Part shown: in pieces, positions 1 to 9,923 of the stretch
Layout of the letters: every line of letters begins with the position of its first letter
How positions within the stretch are numbered: the stretch's first letter is position 1
DNA from: Shewanella halifaxensis HAW-EB4
GTDB lineage: Bacteria > Pseudomonadota > Gammaproteobacteria > Enterobacterales > Shewanellaceae
Assembly: GCF_000019185.1 (NCBI RefSeq)
Contig: NC_010334.1
Coordinates: forward strand, 868,001 to 932,000
Reading direction: 5' to 3'
Length of the DNA stretch: 64,000 bases
Position numbers and translations under genes: made by a program
Notes under the pieces: model-generated
Seen by the model: the letters and a program-made list of their open reading frames with translations, nothing else
The model's database searches: none
Told to the model about the DNA's origin: nothing

Positions 1-114
1 ATTGCTCAGTATGCACCACAATAAATATCATTGAAAGTCGTGTGAATTATGCGCTAGCGATATAGTTAGGTTGGCTATCCTATTGCGTCTCGACGCGGGT
101 AAGTTGAGAGGCTT

Positions 115-1026
115 CTACATCATCAATGATTGCAGAGATTCCTGACTGGTGAAACGTTTATGGAAGAAGTCTAAGAAGGCGCTAATATTAGTGGCCAGTT
201 GTCGTCTGCTTGAATACACCCCGTAAACCTTAAATGCTTCCATTGGCCACTCTTGCAAGAGTGGCACTAGAGAACCGCTAGCCAATTCGTTTTTACAAAC
301 AGAGTTAGATAACATGGCGATGCCAAAATCATCCATAACGAATTGTTTAACCATAACAGCGCTATTGACTCGCACTTTACGCTGAAAGTTGACCATGGTT
401 TTTCTAGCGCCTTTGCCTAAAGGCCAGATAGGCGCAGAACGTGACGTCCCCAATAAAATACCACTGTGCTCGGCTAAATCTTGAGGTGTTGCAGGAGTAC
501 CATGTATTTTTAAGTAGCCTGGACTTGCGACCAAGATCGGTTGACGTTCAAACAACAGTCTTGCCACTAAATCGGACGATTGTAGTGGGCCATATTTAAT
601 GGCGATATCATAACCTTCACCCACTAGACCCACGTCGCTGTCGGTAAACTGCACGTCGAGCTCAACATTGGGGTATAGACGCAGAAAGCCACTACACAAT
701 GTGGCAATTAACTCTTGGCTAAAAGAGACGGGAATTGCGATACGCAACAAGCCGGAAACGTCGTTATGGGTATTCTCTACTGTGGCTTTGGCAGCCTCTA
801 TTTCATCGCTTATACTGGAGCAATGCTGAAAAAACAGCGCGCCGACCTGAGTTAGGCTCAGATTACGGGTGTCTCGTTGCAAGAGTCGCACGCCGAGCTG
901 TTCTTCTAGCTGGGCAACCTTGCGACTAATGGTTGATTTTGGCATGCCTATTTCACGGGCAGCTTGAGAGAAACCTTTAGCTCTAACAACTGCCGCAAAG
1001 AGCATCATACCGTTTAAATCAGGCAT
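115..1026 (-). CDS. LysR-family transcriptional regulator
   Basis: This 303-residue protein has the LysR layout: an N-terminal winged helix-turn-helix (residues about 1-60, including FSQAAREIGMPKSTISRKVA) followed by a periplasmic-binding-protein-like effector domain. It is close to the AaeR/DsdC-like group of LysR proteins that often act on a divergent neighbour. It is divergent from the acyl-CoA carboxylase gene, 122 bases away, so that gene is the obvious candidate target, but this is inference. The ATG start is followed directly by the HTH in normal register. The effector is unknown. Family assignment is secure; the regulon is not. Confidence 0.9.
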   Translation of the reverse strand: MPDLNGMMLFAAVVRAKGFSQAAREIGMPKSTISRKVAQLEEQLGVRLLQRDTRNLSLTQVGALFFQHCSSISDEIEAAKATVENTHNDVSGLLRIAIPVSFSQELIATLCSGFLRLYPNVELDVQFTDSDVGLVGEGYDIAIKYGPLQSSDLVARLLFERQPILVASPGYLKIHGTPATPQDLAEHSGILLGTSRSAPIWPLGKGARKTMVNFQRKVRVNSAVMVKQFVMDDFGIAMLSNSVCKNELASGSLVPLLQEWPMEAFKVYGVYSSRRQLATNISAFLDFFHKRFTSQESLQSLMM

Positions 1027-1148
1027 GTTATCTCCACTGTCTCAAATATGGAACAAAGCGTCTAGTGCAGTTTAATGGCAATTGACAGGATAACAAAGTT
1101 ATATTTACGGGCTAAAAATTTCAGAGGCTAAAAGCAGAGGATCTTTCG

Positions 1149-4100
1149 ATGACCAGCAAAAATCAGCCCGCTAACATGACTCAAGTGCAAACTGCCGATC
1201 CACTTTTTCTAAAAGCAGAGCAGTTAGCGAAAGACTTTTCATTGTTCCCAGAGCACAGCAAGCAGACGCTTTCAGAAGAGATTAAAGGTCTTTTAGACGA
1301 TGACGCGATTCAAGCTAACCTAAAAGACTTGGCTCAGTTAGACGTTGATGGTTATGTCACTAAGGTGATCCAACCGACTCAAGATAAAAATCGCCCTGGT
1401 GCTAAGCGCATCATTGCCGACCTTAAAGGTAAGCTCATTACCGAAACCCATATCGGCCCTTTTTATAGTGCAGAGATTGAACTGAATTTTGGATCTCGTA
1501 CTCGCCGTATCGGTTTTGTAGCCCAAGAGCGTACAACGGCAAACGGCGCGTGGATGCCAGAGCATCACATCGCTTGCTGTAAAGCCATTCGTCACTTCGC
1601 CGAACTGTCTATGCCGATTGTCTACCTTATCGACACTCCTGGTGCCGACGCGGGTGAAGTCGCCAACAGCCAGAACCAAGCACACTCTATTTCTAAAGCG
1701 ATTGCCGAGAGCGCCAACGTTGACGTACCAACTGTCGGTATCGTTATCGGTGCGGGCTACTCTGGCGGCGCTATACCACTCGCCGCCGCAAACATCTTGC
1801 TATCGCTACGTGATGGTATTTTTAACACCATTCAGCCACAAGGTTTGCAAAGCATTGCGCGTAAGTACAACTTGTCTTGGCAGGAATGTGCGAAATCTGT
1901 AGGTGTATCGCCAGAAGAGCTTTATACCTCTGGTTGCATCGATGGCATCATCGACTTCTCGCCATCAGATAAAGATGAGCGTCAACATAACCTGCGCCGT
2001 GCAATCATCAGCAGCATCGAAGCAGTAGAGAAAGCAGCGATAAACTTTGTTAGTGAGTCAGAAGACTTACGTGAGCATTACAACCGCAGTTTAGCTCGTT
2101 TCTTAAACCCATCTAAGAGTCTAGAAGCGTTAGAGCTTAATGCAGAATTGGCGGTTGCTAACAACCCAACCATGCATTTGAATCTATTTGGTAGTGCTTA
2201 CCGTTATTTGCGTTACTTAACGCTGCGTAGTCGTATTCACTCTATCTCACTAGAACAGTATGGTCGCCTATCTAAGGTGAGCGTGCCTGAAGGGGACTTG
2301 CTTGCACGTATTCAGCAAGAGCAAGACAGAGTGTTCCAATCTTGGCTATCAAGCCCTGATAAACTGGTTTATGACGAAGATTTGAACAAGCTATGGGGCA
2401 ACTTCATCGCTAAGCGTGATGATGTGTCTACCGAGCGTAACATGCTAACGCGTTTGATTTTGGGTGAACCAAAAGAGAACTATAAGAAAGCCCGTAAGGC
2501 GCTGATCTTTAATATTAGCTGGTCGTTATACCATCGCTGGAAAGGTAACGCTGAAAACAACTTCAAGGGGCTAATTCACTACCTAGAGACACTACCATCT
2601 GAAGTGACTCAAGCTGATTGGCCAGAGCTTAACAAGTTAACCGTGTTAGATGTGATTGTTCATGACGAGCTTCGTGAAGACTTCATCTGGCAGTGCCATA
2701 ATATCTTGGTATTTGATGCGCTTTACGACAACGTCGTGGGCAATCTTGCGTCTATCGCAAAAGAAGCCATGATGTCTAAGAGCTTGTCACGTAACTCAGT
2801 TGATAACCTGCTACACGACTCGATAGACCGTGCGCTTTCAACGCAAAATGTTGCCAACGACAAGAGCAAGTTCTACAAGTGGCTGAAGTACTTTATGTCA
2901 CAGTCAAACCGCGCCGAGCTACTGACTCGTACCGAGCAGTGGAAGAGTGTTGGTTTCCCACAGTTGAACGATAGTCTATTCGTTATTTTGACTTACTTCT
3001 TCGAGCGTTTACTGCCTGAATACTTCGACAGCGAAGAAGAGAGCGGTGAATACACTGGCGCAATTAACCCTGTGCGTATCGGTCGTCGTAAAGACTTCTG
3101 GAACCGTTTGACTATGGGTTACCAAGATTTGCTAATCCAGAAAGTACTACGTGACGAAAAGCGCACAGGCAAAATGGGTTGGGAATCAATTGTCGCTAAG
3201 TTCTTCACCGAATTTGAAGAGATTAACGGTGATAAGATTTCAGCTAACTTATTGAACTTCCCTGGCTTTCGTCTTTCAATCGAAGATGCATTAGACAGGG
3301 GCATTCGCCCATGTGGTTTAATCACCGGTCTTGCGGATTTCGAGCATAACGGTCAGCCAATGCGCGTGGGTGTGGCGGTATCAAATACGGCATTCCAAGC
3401 GGGTGCATTCGATATGGCGGCAGCTGAGAAATTTAGTGCGCTATTGATTGAGTGTGCTAAGCGTAAGCTGCCCGTTATCTGTTTTATCAGCTCGGGTGGT
3501 ATGCAGACTAAAGAAGGTGCTGCGGCGCTATTCTCTATGGCTGTTGTAAACGATCGTATTACTCGCTTTATTCGCGATAACGAATTGCCAGTATTGATGT
3601 TTGGTTTCGGTGACTGTACTGGTGGTGCACAGGCGAGTTTTGTGACTCACCCTCTGGTGCAAACTTATTACCTATCAGGTACTAACATGCCGTTTGCTGG
3701 TCAAATGGTTGTTCCGGCATACTTACCGTCTACTTCAACGCTATCTAACTACTTGTCTAAAGTACCTGGCGCGATGGATGCCCTAGTTACCAACCCATTT
3801 AGTGACACGATTGACGATCAACTACAAAGCATCGATCCATTGATGCCTAAGCCAACGGCTAAGATTGTTGATGTGATTGCTAGCGCGGTATCGACACTGG
3901 TACCTGAAAGATTGATCGCTGAAGAAGTGATTGTTCAGGATGACCCTCGTCAGCTAATGAAGCCGATTGAGAAAGTACTGGTTCATGCTCGTGGTTGTAC
4001 CGCGGTTAAGCTTATCCGTAAGGCCCATGATAACAATATCAAGGTCGTACTGGTTGCATCAGACCCAGATATGACTTCTGTACCTGCAGACATGTTAAAA

Positions 4101-5702
4101 GACAACGACAAGCTAGTTTGTATCGGTGGTAACACTTCAGATGAAAGTTATCTAAACGCCTATTCGGTGCTTAAAGTCGCCGAATACGAAAACGTTGATG
4201 CATTGCACCCAGGTATCGGTTTCTTATCTGAGAGCCCGCAGTTTGCTGCACTTTGTGTCAACAACGGCGTTAACTTTGTCGGCCCTAGCGTGCACAGCAT
4301 GACGACTATGGGTAACAAGTCGAATGCGATTAAGACGTCACAGGCGCAAAACGTGCCAGTTGTACCTGGTAGCCATGGTATTTTGACTAATGCTGAGCAA
4401 GCGGTAAACGTTGCGAGCGAAATCGGTTACCCAGTACTGCTTAAAGCGGTACAAGGTGGTGGCGGTAAAGGTATTCAGGTTGTTGAGCGTCCAGGCGACA
4501 TGATCTCCTTGTTCCAAAAGACCTCTACTGAAGCGGCAGCTGCATTTGGTAATGGTGATCTTTACCTAGAAAAATATGTGACTTCACTACGTCACATCGA
4601 AGTCCAGTTACTACGTGACCAGTTTGGTAACACTAAGGTACTGGGTCTACGTGACTGTTCTGTGCAGCGTAACAACCAGAAAGTGGTTGAAGAGTCTGGT
4701 TCAACGATGTTGCCAGATGAGCTTAAGCAGCGCGTGATGGAATATACCCGTTTATTGGGTGATGCCACTGATTACATGGGCGCGGGTACCGTTGAATTTA
4801 TCTATAACTTAGACGCGAATGAAGTCTACTTTATGGAGATGAACACTCGCCTACAGGTTGAGCATCCCGTTACTGAAGCCACATCAGGTATCGATATTGT
4901 CAGTGCTGGTTTTGATATCGCTGCGGGTCGCTCGATTGCCGAGCTAGAGCCACAAAATATCGGCTACGCGATGGAAGTGCGTGTAACGGCAGAGAAAGCC
5001 GCCCTTGATAGCCATGGCGTACTGCAGTTACTGCCGTACCCAGGTCTAATCACTGAGTACCAGATGCCTGAGCGCGATGACATTGAAATCATCTCAATCG
5101 CTGGCGAAGGTAAAGAGGTTTCTCCTTACTACGATAGCTTGATTGCCCAGATCATCTGCCGTGGTGAGAGCCGTGAAGATGTGATTGTTAAGTTACACGA
5201 CTACCTAGCAAATCAAGTCGTGATTAAAGGTATCGCGACCAATATTCCATTGCTAACGCGCATCCTTAAAGATGGCACCTTCAATGAAGGCGTATACGAT
5301 ACTAATTATCTACCACGCTTTATGGCTGAGCTAGACGTGTCTGAGATGATTGCTGAAATGGAAGCGGCTGCAGAGACTGTTGGTGTTGATACAGCATCAC
5401 TTCGCGTGGGTGAGAGTAATGAGCTTAAAGTTATGGCTCAAGGCGCAGGTATCTTCTATACCTCTCCAGCACCGGGTGAAGCTGACTTCGTTAAGGAAGG
5501 CGACATCGTTACTGTAGATCAGACTTTAGCGCTTACAGAAGCGATGAAGATGTTCTCGCAGGTGACGCTAGCCGGCTTTAACCGTAAGAATGCAGTACTT
5601 TACCCTGAAGATCAGCAGTATCGTATTGAGCGTATTCTTAACAGTAACGGTCAACAGGTGTCTCAAGGTGAATTACTCTTCGTAGTATCACCCGTTGCCT
5701 AA
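1149..5702 (+). CDS. Single-chain acyl-CoA (acetyl-/propionyl-type) carboxylase
   Basis: This 1517-residue protein carries all activities of a biotin-dependent carboxylase. A carboxyltransferase half resembling AccA lies near the N-terminus (DTPGAD near residue 162, then GAGYSGGA). A second carboxyltransferase half resembling AccD follows (SSGGMQTKEGAA near 784, GDCTGGAQASF near 820). Biotin carboxylase with an ATP-grasp loop (GGGGKG near 1102) and EMNTRLQVEHP (near 1230) occupies about 945-1390. A C-terminal biotinyl domain has EAMKM with the biotin lysine at 1467. The domain order is the reverse of eukaryotic ACC. The AccD zinc-finger cysteines are not evident. The start has AGAGGA upstream and the gene ends at a strong terminator. 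Acyl-CoA specificity cannot be read from the sequence. Separate accABCD genes are expected elsewhere, so this enzyme is probably accessory. Confidence 0.88.
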   Translation: MTSKNQPANMTQVQTADPLFLKAEQLAKDFSLFPEHSKQTLSEEIKGLLDDDAIQANLKDLAQLDVDGYVTKVIQPTQDKNRPGAKRIIADLKGKLITETHIGPFYSAEIELNFGSRTRRIGFVAQERTTANGAWMPEHHIACCKAIRHFAELSMPIVYLIDTPGADAGEVANSQNQAHSISKAIAESANVDVPTVGIVIGAGYSGGAIPLAAANILLSLRDGIFNTIQPQGLQSIARKYNLSWQECAKSVGVSPEELYTSGCIDGIIDFSPSDKDERQHNLRRAIISSIEAVEKAAINFVSESEDLREHYNRSLARFLNPSKSLEALELNAELAVANNPTMHLNLFGSAYRYLRYLTLRSRIHSISLEQYGRLSKVSVPEGDLLARIQQEQDRVFQSWLSSPDKLVYDEDLNKLWGNFIAKRDDVSTERNMLTRLILGEPKENYKKARKALIFNISWSLYHRWKGNAENNFKGLIHYLETLPSEVTQADWPELNKLTVLDVIVHDELREDFIWQCHNILVFDALYDNVVGNLASIAKEAMMSKSLSRNSVDNLLHDSIDRALSTQNVANDKSKFYKWLKYFMSQSNRAELLTRTEQWKSVGFPQLNDSLFVILTYFFERLLPEYFDSEEESGEYTGAINPVRIGRRKDFWNRLTMGYQDLLIQKVLRDEKRTGKMGWESIVAKFFTEFEEINGDKISANLLNFPGFRLSIEDALDRGIRPCGLITGLADFEHNGQPMRVGVAVSNTAFQAGAFDMAAAEKFSALLIECAKRKLPVICFISSGGMQTKEGAAALFSMAVVNDRITRFIRDNELPVLMFGFGDCTGGAQASFVTHPLVQTYYLSGTNMPFAGQMVVPAYLPSTSTLSNYLSKVPGAMDALVTNPFSDTIDDQLQSIDPLMPKPTAKIVDVIASAVSTLVPERLIAEEVIVQDDPRQLMKPIEKVLVHARGCTAVKLIRKAHDNNIKVVLVASDPDMTSVPADMLKDNDKLVCIGGNTSDESYLNAYSVLKVAEYENVDALHPGIGFLSESPQFAALCVNNGVNFVGPSVHSMTTMGNKSNAIKTSQAQNVPVVPGSHGILTNAEQAVNVASEIGYPVLLKAVQGGGGKGIQVVERPGDMISLFQKTSTEAAAAFGNGDLYLEKYVTSLRHIEVQLLRDQFGNTKVLGLRDCSVQRNNQKVVEESGSTMLPDELKQRVMEYTRLLGDATDYMGAGTVEFIYNLDANEVYFMEMNTRLQVEHPVTEATSGIDIVSAGFDIAAGRSIAELEPQNIGYAMEVRVTAEKAALDSHGVLQLLPYPGLITEYQMPERDDIEIISIAGEGKEVSPYYDSLIAQIICRGESREDVIVKLHDYLANQVVIKGIATNIPLLTRILKDGTFNEGVYDTNYLPRFMAELDVSEMIAEMEAAAETVGVDTASLRVGESNELKVMAQGAGIFYTSPAPGEADFVKEGDIVTVDQTLALTEAMKMFSQVTLAGFNRKNAVLYPEDQQYRIERILNSNGQQVSQGELLFVVSPVA

Positions 5703-5760
5703 CCGTTTAGTTATTCCCCTATAGGCCTGATTGAAGGTAATAGAGGAAAGTTAATCAACT

Positions 5761-5791
5761 AAAAATACCCACGTAATGTGGGTATTTTTTT
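5761..5791 (+). terminator. Rho-independent terminator after the carboxylase
   Basis: The inverted repeat AATACCCAC / GTGGGTATT with a five-base loop is followed by a T run and preceded by an A run, so it can act in both directions. It separates the convergent carboxylase and antiporter genes. Confidence 0.9.
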
Positions 5792-5851
5792 GTACATGGA
5801 ACTACTTATCCCTGAACGCAGGGATTGCGTAGGAAGGGGGGTATCTGAAAC

Positions 5852-7096
5852 TTATTGTTTATCGACGCCGTGATAGCGAATTAGAAAGGCTAATAACAGT
5901 GGGGTAATAATGCTGGTGGCAATTGCCATGATCACAATCGCTGAGAAGAGTCCAGAGATAATCGGCGGGGTAGGGTCTGGGTGGTTGAATAGTCCGGCTT
6001 GCAAGGCAACACCTGCTAAAACAATCTCGACAGCTCCTCGGCCACTCATCGCGACTCCGATCCGCAGCGACTCTTGGGTACTGTGGCCTGTGGCGCGCGC
6101 GCAGAGTCCGGCTCCTATTAACTTACTGAGCACGGCGACGATAATGAGTAACGCGACAAACCAGGGGATAGAGACCAGAGCGGTTAAGTTTAGATGGAAC
6201 CCTATCGACACGAAAAAGATTGGTGCGAGAAAGCCGGAGGTGATGCCGGAGGTCTGCCTCTCTACTCGGTCATATATTTTTTTTTCCACCACGGCAGGAT
6301 GAAAAAACATGCCTGCGACGAAGGCGCCGATAATGAAATGTAGCCCCAGCAATTCCGCCAGCACCGCGTACGCCAGAGAGGCGATCAACAGCATACTAAA
6401 ATCGATATCGGGAATATTGACGTACTTAAGGTAACGGCCGACCACAGGAAACAGGTAGTAACCGACAGGGATGGTAATCGCGAAGAACAACAGCACCTTG
6501 GCTAACAGCGGGCCCCATAAGCCCAAGCTAAAAGAGAGGGTGCCACCATTGGAGATGGTCGCTAACAACAGTGCGAGGATAAATAAACTTAACAAGTCAT
6601 CCCAAAGCGCCGCGGCGACAATGGTCTTGCCCTCTTCGGTATCTAAGCGGTTAAACTCCATCAGCATTCGAATGGTTACTGGCACGGCGGTAACCGCAAG
6701 GGCAGTGCCTAAGAACCAACTTTGGACTGTCTTGAAGGGGGACTCAGGAAATAGCATCAGTCCTATCAGGGTGCCTGCAATAATAGGCACTAACATACCG
6801 CCGACCGCCACAGCGGGGGCTGAGCTGGATGTTTTCTTAAAGTCCAGTGGGCTCATTCTCACGCCCGCCAATAGCATGAGGAAAAACATCCCCAGATCGG
6901 CCAGCGCCTCAAACGCTTCACCTTGAGTCACCTGCCATAGCAGGGGGAATAGGTCTTGAAAACGGTGAAGAAACAGCCCCAGTGCGATCCCTGACACCAG
7001 CTCACCCACGATTGGCGGCAAATTTAACCGTTTGGCTAGCACCGCAAATACTCGGGTAACTGTTAGCAATACAAGAACTAAATATAGAAAGCGCAT
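5852..7096 (-). CDS. Kef/CPA2-type monovalent cation:proton antiporter
   Basis: This polytopic inner-membrane protein of about 414 residues has roughly twelve hydrophobic segments and the Na+/H+ exchanger fold typical of CPA2 proteins (LPPIVGELVSGIALG near the start, HFIIGAFVAGMFFHP and FFVSIGFHLNL later). It lacks the C-terminal RCK/TrkA-N domain of KefB/C, so nucleotide gating within the same chain is not expected. I prefer the ATG at 7096, which has GGA eight bases upstream. A TTG at 7108 would add four residues but lies too close to its GAGGG. It is transcribed in the same direction as the upstream P-type ATPase, 100 bases away, and the two may share ion-homeostasis roles. The transported ion is unknown. 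Confidence 0.85.
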   Translation of the reverse strand: MRFLYLVLVLLTVTRVFAVLAKRLNLPPIVGELVSGIALGLFLHRFQDLFPLLWQVTQGEAFEALADLGMFFLMLLAGVRMSPLDFKKTSSSAPAVAVGGMLVPIIAGTLIGLMLFPESPFKTVQSWFLGTALAVTAVPVTIRMLMEFNRLDTEEGKTIVAAALWDDLLSLFILALLLATISNGGTLSFSLGLWGPLLAKVLLFFAITIPVGYYLFPVVGRYLKYVNIPDIDFSMLLIASLAYAVLAELLGLHFIIGAFVAGMFFHPAVVEKKIYDRVERQTSGITSGFLAPIFFVSIGFHLNLTALVSIPWFVALLIIVAVLSKLIGAGLCARATGHSTQESLRIGVAMSGRGAVEIVLAGVALQAGLFNHPDPTPPIISGLFSAIVIMAIATSIITPLLLAFLIRYHGVDKQ

Positions 7097-7198
7097 CTGT
7101 ATTTCCAACCCTCTGGTTGACTAATATTAGAATAGTTGTGGGCCTGTATTAAGTCTAATATTTGACCTAGTCACGGTACTCCACCTTACAAATCGTTA

Positions 7199-9790
7199 CT
7201 ATTCTCGCGGATGTTCAGCTATCGAGACTGCTGATTTAGGATGATGCTTAGTGTGCCAATACTTTTTATGTGCTTCGTCCACAACGAAGAGCACTGAGGC
7301 TGTGGCGAGCAAGACAAGCCACTGTTCTAGGCTAATAGGGCTGAGCTGCAGTGCATCACTGAGTCCAGGTGTATACATGGCACCAATATGGATCCCTTGG
7401 GCCACAAGAATGCCGATAAGCAATATTGGGTTACTAAACAGAGGTGTCCGCAGTAAAGATCTGTGTTCAGAGCGACTGTTGAGTGCGTGAACGTTTTCAA
7501 ATAACACCATCAACATTAATGTTAGATTTCGAGCCTCAACTTCATCGACGCCCATATGTAGCGAACTCGCAAATAGAGCGAATGCCACCAAGCCCATGGT
7601 GAGAGCACTGCTGCAGACTCTCTCAAGCATGAGTCGATCGAAAATGGGTTCCTTTGGTGATCGCGGGGCTTGAGATAACTCTCTGCCTTCGGCAGGCTCG
7701 AAGGCAAGCGCAACATCTTGCACACCATTGGTGACGATATTGAGCCAGAGGATCTGAAGCGGGAAGAGGGGAATTGGCAGTGCAAATAATACGCTGAGGA
7801 TAAACAGCAAGATCTCAGCGGCTCCAGTGCTGATAAGCAGGTAGATCACCTTACGGATATTGTTATAGACGATGCGCCCTTCGATAATCCCCTTTACTAT
7901 GGAGCTAAACTTATCATCGGTGAGCACCAAGGATGCGCTTTCTCTGGCCACATCGGTCCCCCTAAGACCCATGGCGATCCCCACATGGGCGTGCTTTAGT
8001 GCTGGAGCATCATTGACGCCGTCTCCGGTCATGGCGACAAACTCGCCCTGTCTGATAAGCGACTCGGTGATCTCCATCTTCTGTTTGGGCTTTACCCTGG
8101 CAAACACTCTATGGTTAGCCACCAGTCGATCAAAGGAATTGATATCCTCAAGCCTTGCTTGTTCGAGTTGCTGACCCGTGATTGCGCTATCGGTCTCACC
8201 GGCAATTTTGAGCTGTTGTGATAAGCTCAGTGCAGTCGCTGGGTGGTCTCCTGTGATCATCGCCACCTTGATTTTAGCTTGTCGACAGGCAGCTACCGCA
8301 TCGATAGCATCGGGCCTTAAGGGATCGCTCATGGCGACTAAGCCTAGAAATTTCAGGCCATTGAAGTGATCATCGAGTGGCGTGCCTGTACCATGAGCCA
8401 AGGCGAGGACTCGATAACCACGCTTAGCCATAGAGTGGCTTTGGCTAAGAATGGTTTGCCGCATCTCTTTGCTCATTGAGCACATGGGTAGGATCTTCTC
8501 TACCGCCCCTTTTACCGAGATCTCGGGACCCGCTTCTGTTTCATCGACACTGGCACCAAAACCTTTCTCCGACTCATAGGGAAACAGAGTCAGCCGCTTA
8601 CGCCTTGTATCGGGGAGAGTTTTAAGCTTGTGGCCTAAAATGAGAAATGCCAGATCGACCCCATCACCATCGGCATGAACCTTATCCTCCTCAAAGACCA
8701 AGTGTGCCTCATTGGCAAAGACTCCAACGGTGACTAACTGTTTGAGTGCAGTTTCATGCTGCAAGTCGACCGGGCTATCGTGTCCGTGACGGTATGCCTG
8801 ACCCGTTGGGCTCAGCCCCTCTCCTGTTACATCATATAGCTGGTCGTTTGCCAGCCAGATTTGACCTATGGTCATCTCGTTGACCGTCAAGGTGCCAGTC
8901 TTATCAGAGGCGATAAAGGTGCAGGAGCCGAGCGCCTCAACCGCAACCAGTTTACGCACGATGACGTTTGCCTTCGCCATGCGTTTCATACCGATGGCAA
9001 GCGCCACGGTAATCGCTGCAGGGAGACCTTCGGGGATGGCCGATACGGCTAATGCAACGCCGAGTAGAAAGACCTCAGAGAGGGCGGCGCCACGCAGGAG
9101 AGTGAGGCCAAATATAAAGGCGATGATGATGAGAATCGCGATTGCGATCCGCAGGGTAAACTGATCGATCCTCTGCATTAGCGGCGGCTTGGTTGGCTCG
9201 CCTTGATGGACAAGCTTGGCTATCTGGCCAATTTGAGTCTTACTCCCTGTAGCGATGACTTCGCCTTCTGCTCGGCCATGAGTGACTAAAGTACCTGCAA
9301 ATGCTTGTTTCGTATTGCTAACTGAGATTGACTCTCCTGTTAGGGCTGACTCATCGACCTGAAACTGGGTGGATTGTTTAAGCGCTATGTCGGCACCGAT
9401 GCGGTCGCCGCTATTGAGTATGAGCCAATCACCAGGAACTACGTCCTCACTGGGAATGAGTATAGGGTGAGCATCACGCAAAACACGACTTTGCTGGGGT
9501 ACCATATGAGCCAATGAATCGGCAGCCTGCTGCGCCGAGTACTCTTGAATGGTGCCAATGAGAGCGTTGATCAGTAATACTGCTGAGATAAAGAATGCAT
9601 TAATAAGTTGCCCCAGCAGCAAGCAGACAATAACGGCCACCAGTAGTACGTAGATAAATGCGCTACGAAACTGGAGTAGAAATAGCGATAAGAAGCTATT
9701 TCTTGAGGGTTTTGGCAAACAGTTCTTACCGTACTGTTGCAACCGCGCCAGTGCCTGAACGGTCGTCAGTCCTTGAGTTGCCACAGCCAC
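7199..9790 (-). CDS. P-type cation-transporting ATPase, P2 (calcium/Na,K-like) class
   Basis: This 863-residue pump has the full P-type set. There is an N-terminal cation ATPase domain, the actuator TGES (near residue 150), the M4 motif PEGLP, the phosphorylated aspartate in SDKTGTLT (near 296), the hinge TGDGVNDAPALKHA, and a C-terminal membrane domain with WLNIVTNGVQDVALAFEP. The last motif and PEGLP place it with the P2A/P2B group, which moves Ca2+ or, in some bacteria, Mg2+, Na+ or Mn2+. Ion specificity cannot be fixed here. The start is probably GTG at 9790, with GGGGGAT six bases upstream. It is followed on the same strand by the Kef-type antiporter, which hints at a joint ion-stress role. 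Confidence 0.87.
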   Translation of the reverse strand: MAVATQGLTTVQALARLQQYGKNCLPKPSRNSFLSLFLLQFRSAFIYVLLVAVIVCLLLGQLINAFFISAVLLINALIGTIQEYSAQQAADSLAHMVPQQSRVLRDAHPILIPSEDVVPGDWLILNSGDRIGADIALKQSTQFQVDESALTGESISVSNTKQAFAGTLVTHGRAEGEVIATGSKTQIGQIAKLVHQGEPTKPPLMQRIDQFTLRIAIAILIIIAFIFGLTLLRGAALSEVFLLGVALAVSAIPEGLPAAITVALAIGMKRMAKANVIVRKLVAVEALGSCTFIASDKTGTLTVNEMTIGQIWLANDQLYDVTGEGLSPTGQAYRHGHDSPVDLQHETALKQLVTVGVFANEAHLVFEEDKVHADGDGVDLAFLILGHKLKTLPDTRRKRLTLFPYESEKGFGASVDETEAGPEISVKGAVEKILPMCSMSKEMRQTILSQSHSMAKRGYRVLALAHGTGTPLDDHFNGLKFLGLVAMSDPLRPDAIDAVAACRQAKIKVAMITGDHPATALSLSQQLKIAGETDSAITGQQLEQARLEDINSFDRLVANHRVFARVKPKQKMEITESLIRQGEFVAMTGDGVNDAPALKHAHVGIAMGLRGTDVARESASLVLTDDKFSSIVKGIIEGRIVYNNIRKVIYLLISTGAAEILLFILSVLFALPIPLFPLQILWLNIVTNGVQDVALAFEPAEGRELSQAPRSPKEPIFDRLMLERVCSSALTMGLVAFALFASSLHMGVDEVEARNLTLMLMVLFENVHALNSRSEHRSLLRTPLFSNPILLIGILVAQGIHIGAMYTPGLSDALQLSPISLEQWLVLLATASVLFVVDEAHKKYWHTKHHPKSAVSIAEHPRE

Positions 9791-9923
9791 ATTATCCCCC
9801 GCTATCCAGATTTGTTTATCCCTTGTTCTATAGTCAATAATTATAGGTAAAGAAATAAAGTTTGGGGCTTGATCGCATCAAGGCTTGGTTGTGACGAGGA
9901 TTAAAGGATCTAAGGAGTCAAAA

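Noticed and set aside
1..114. A possible promoter or gene end at the window start
   Set aside because: Only about 110 bases are visible, with no clear signal; the neighbouring gene lies outside.
5910..6926. Long open frames antisense to the Kef-type antiporter
   Set aside because: These are shadow frames opposite a well-supported membrane protein, with no ribosome-binding site or family.
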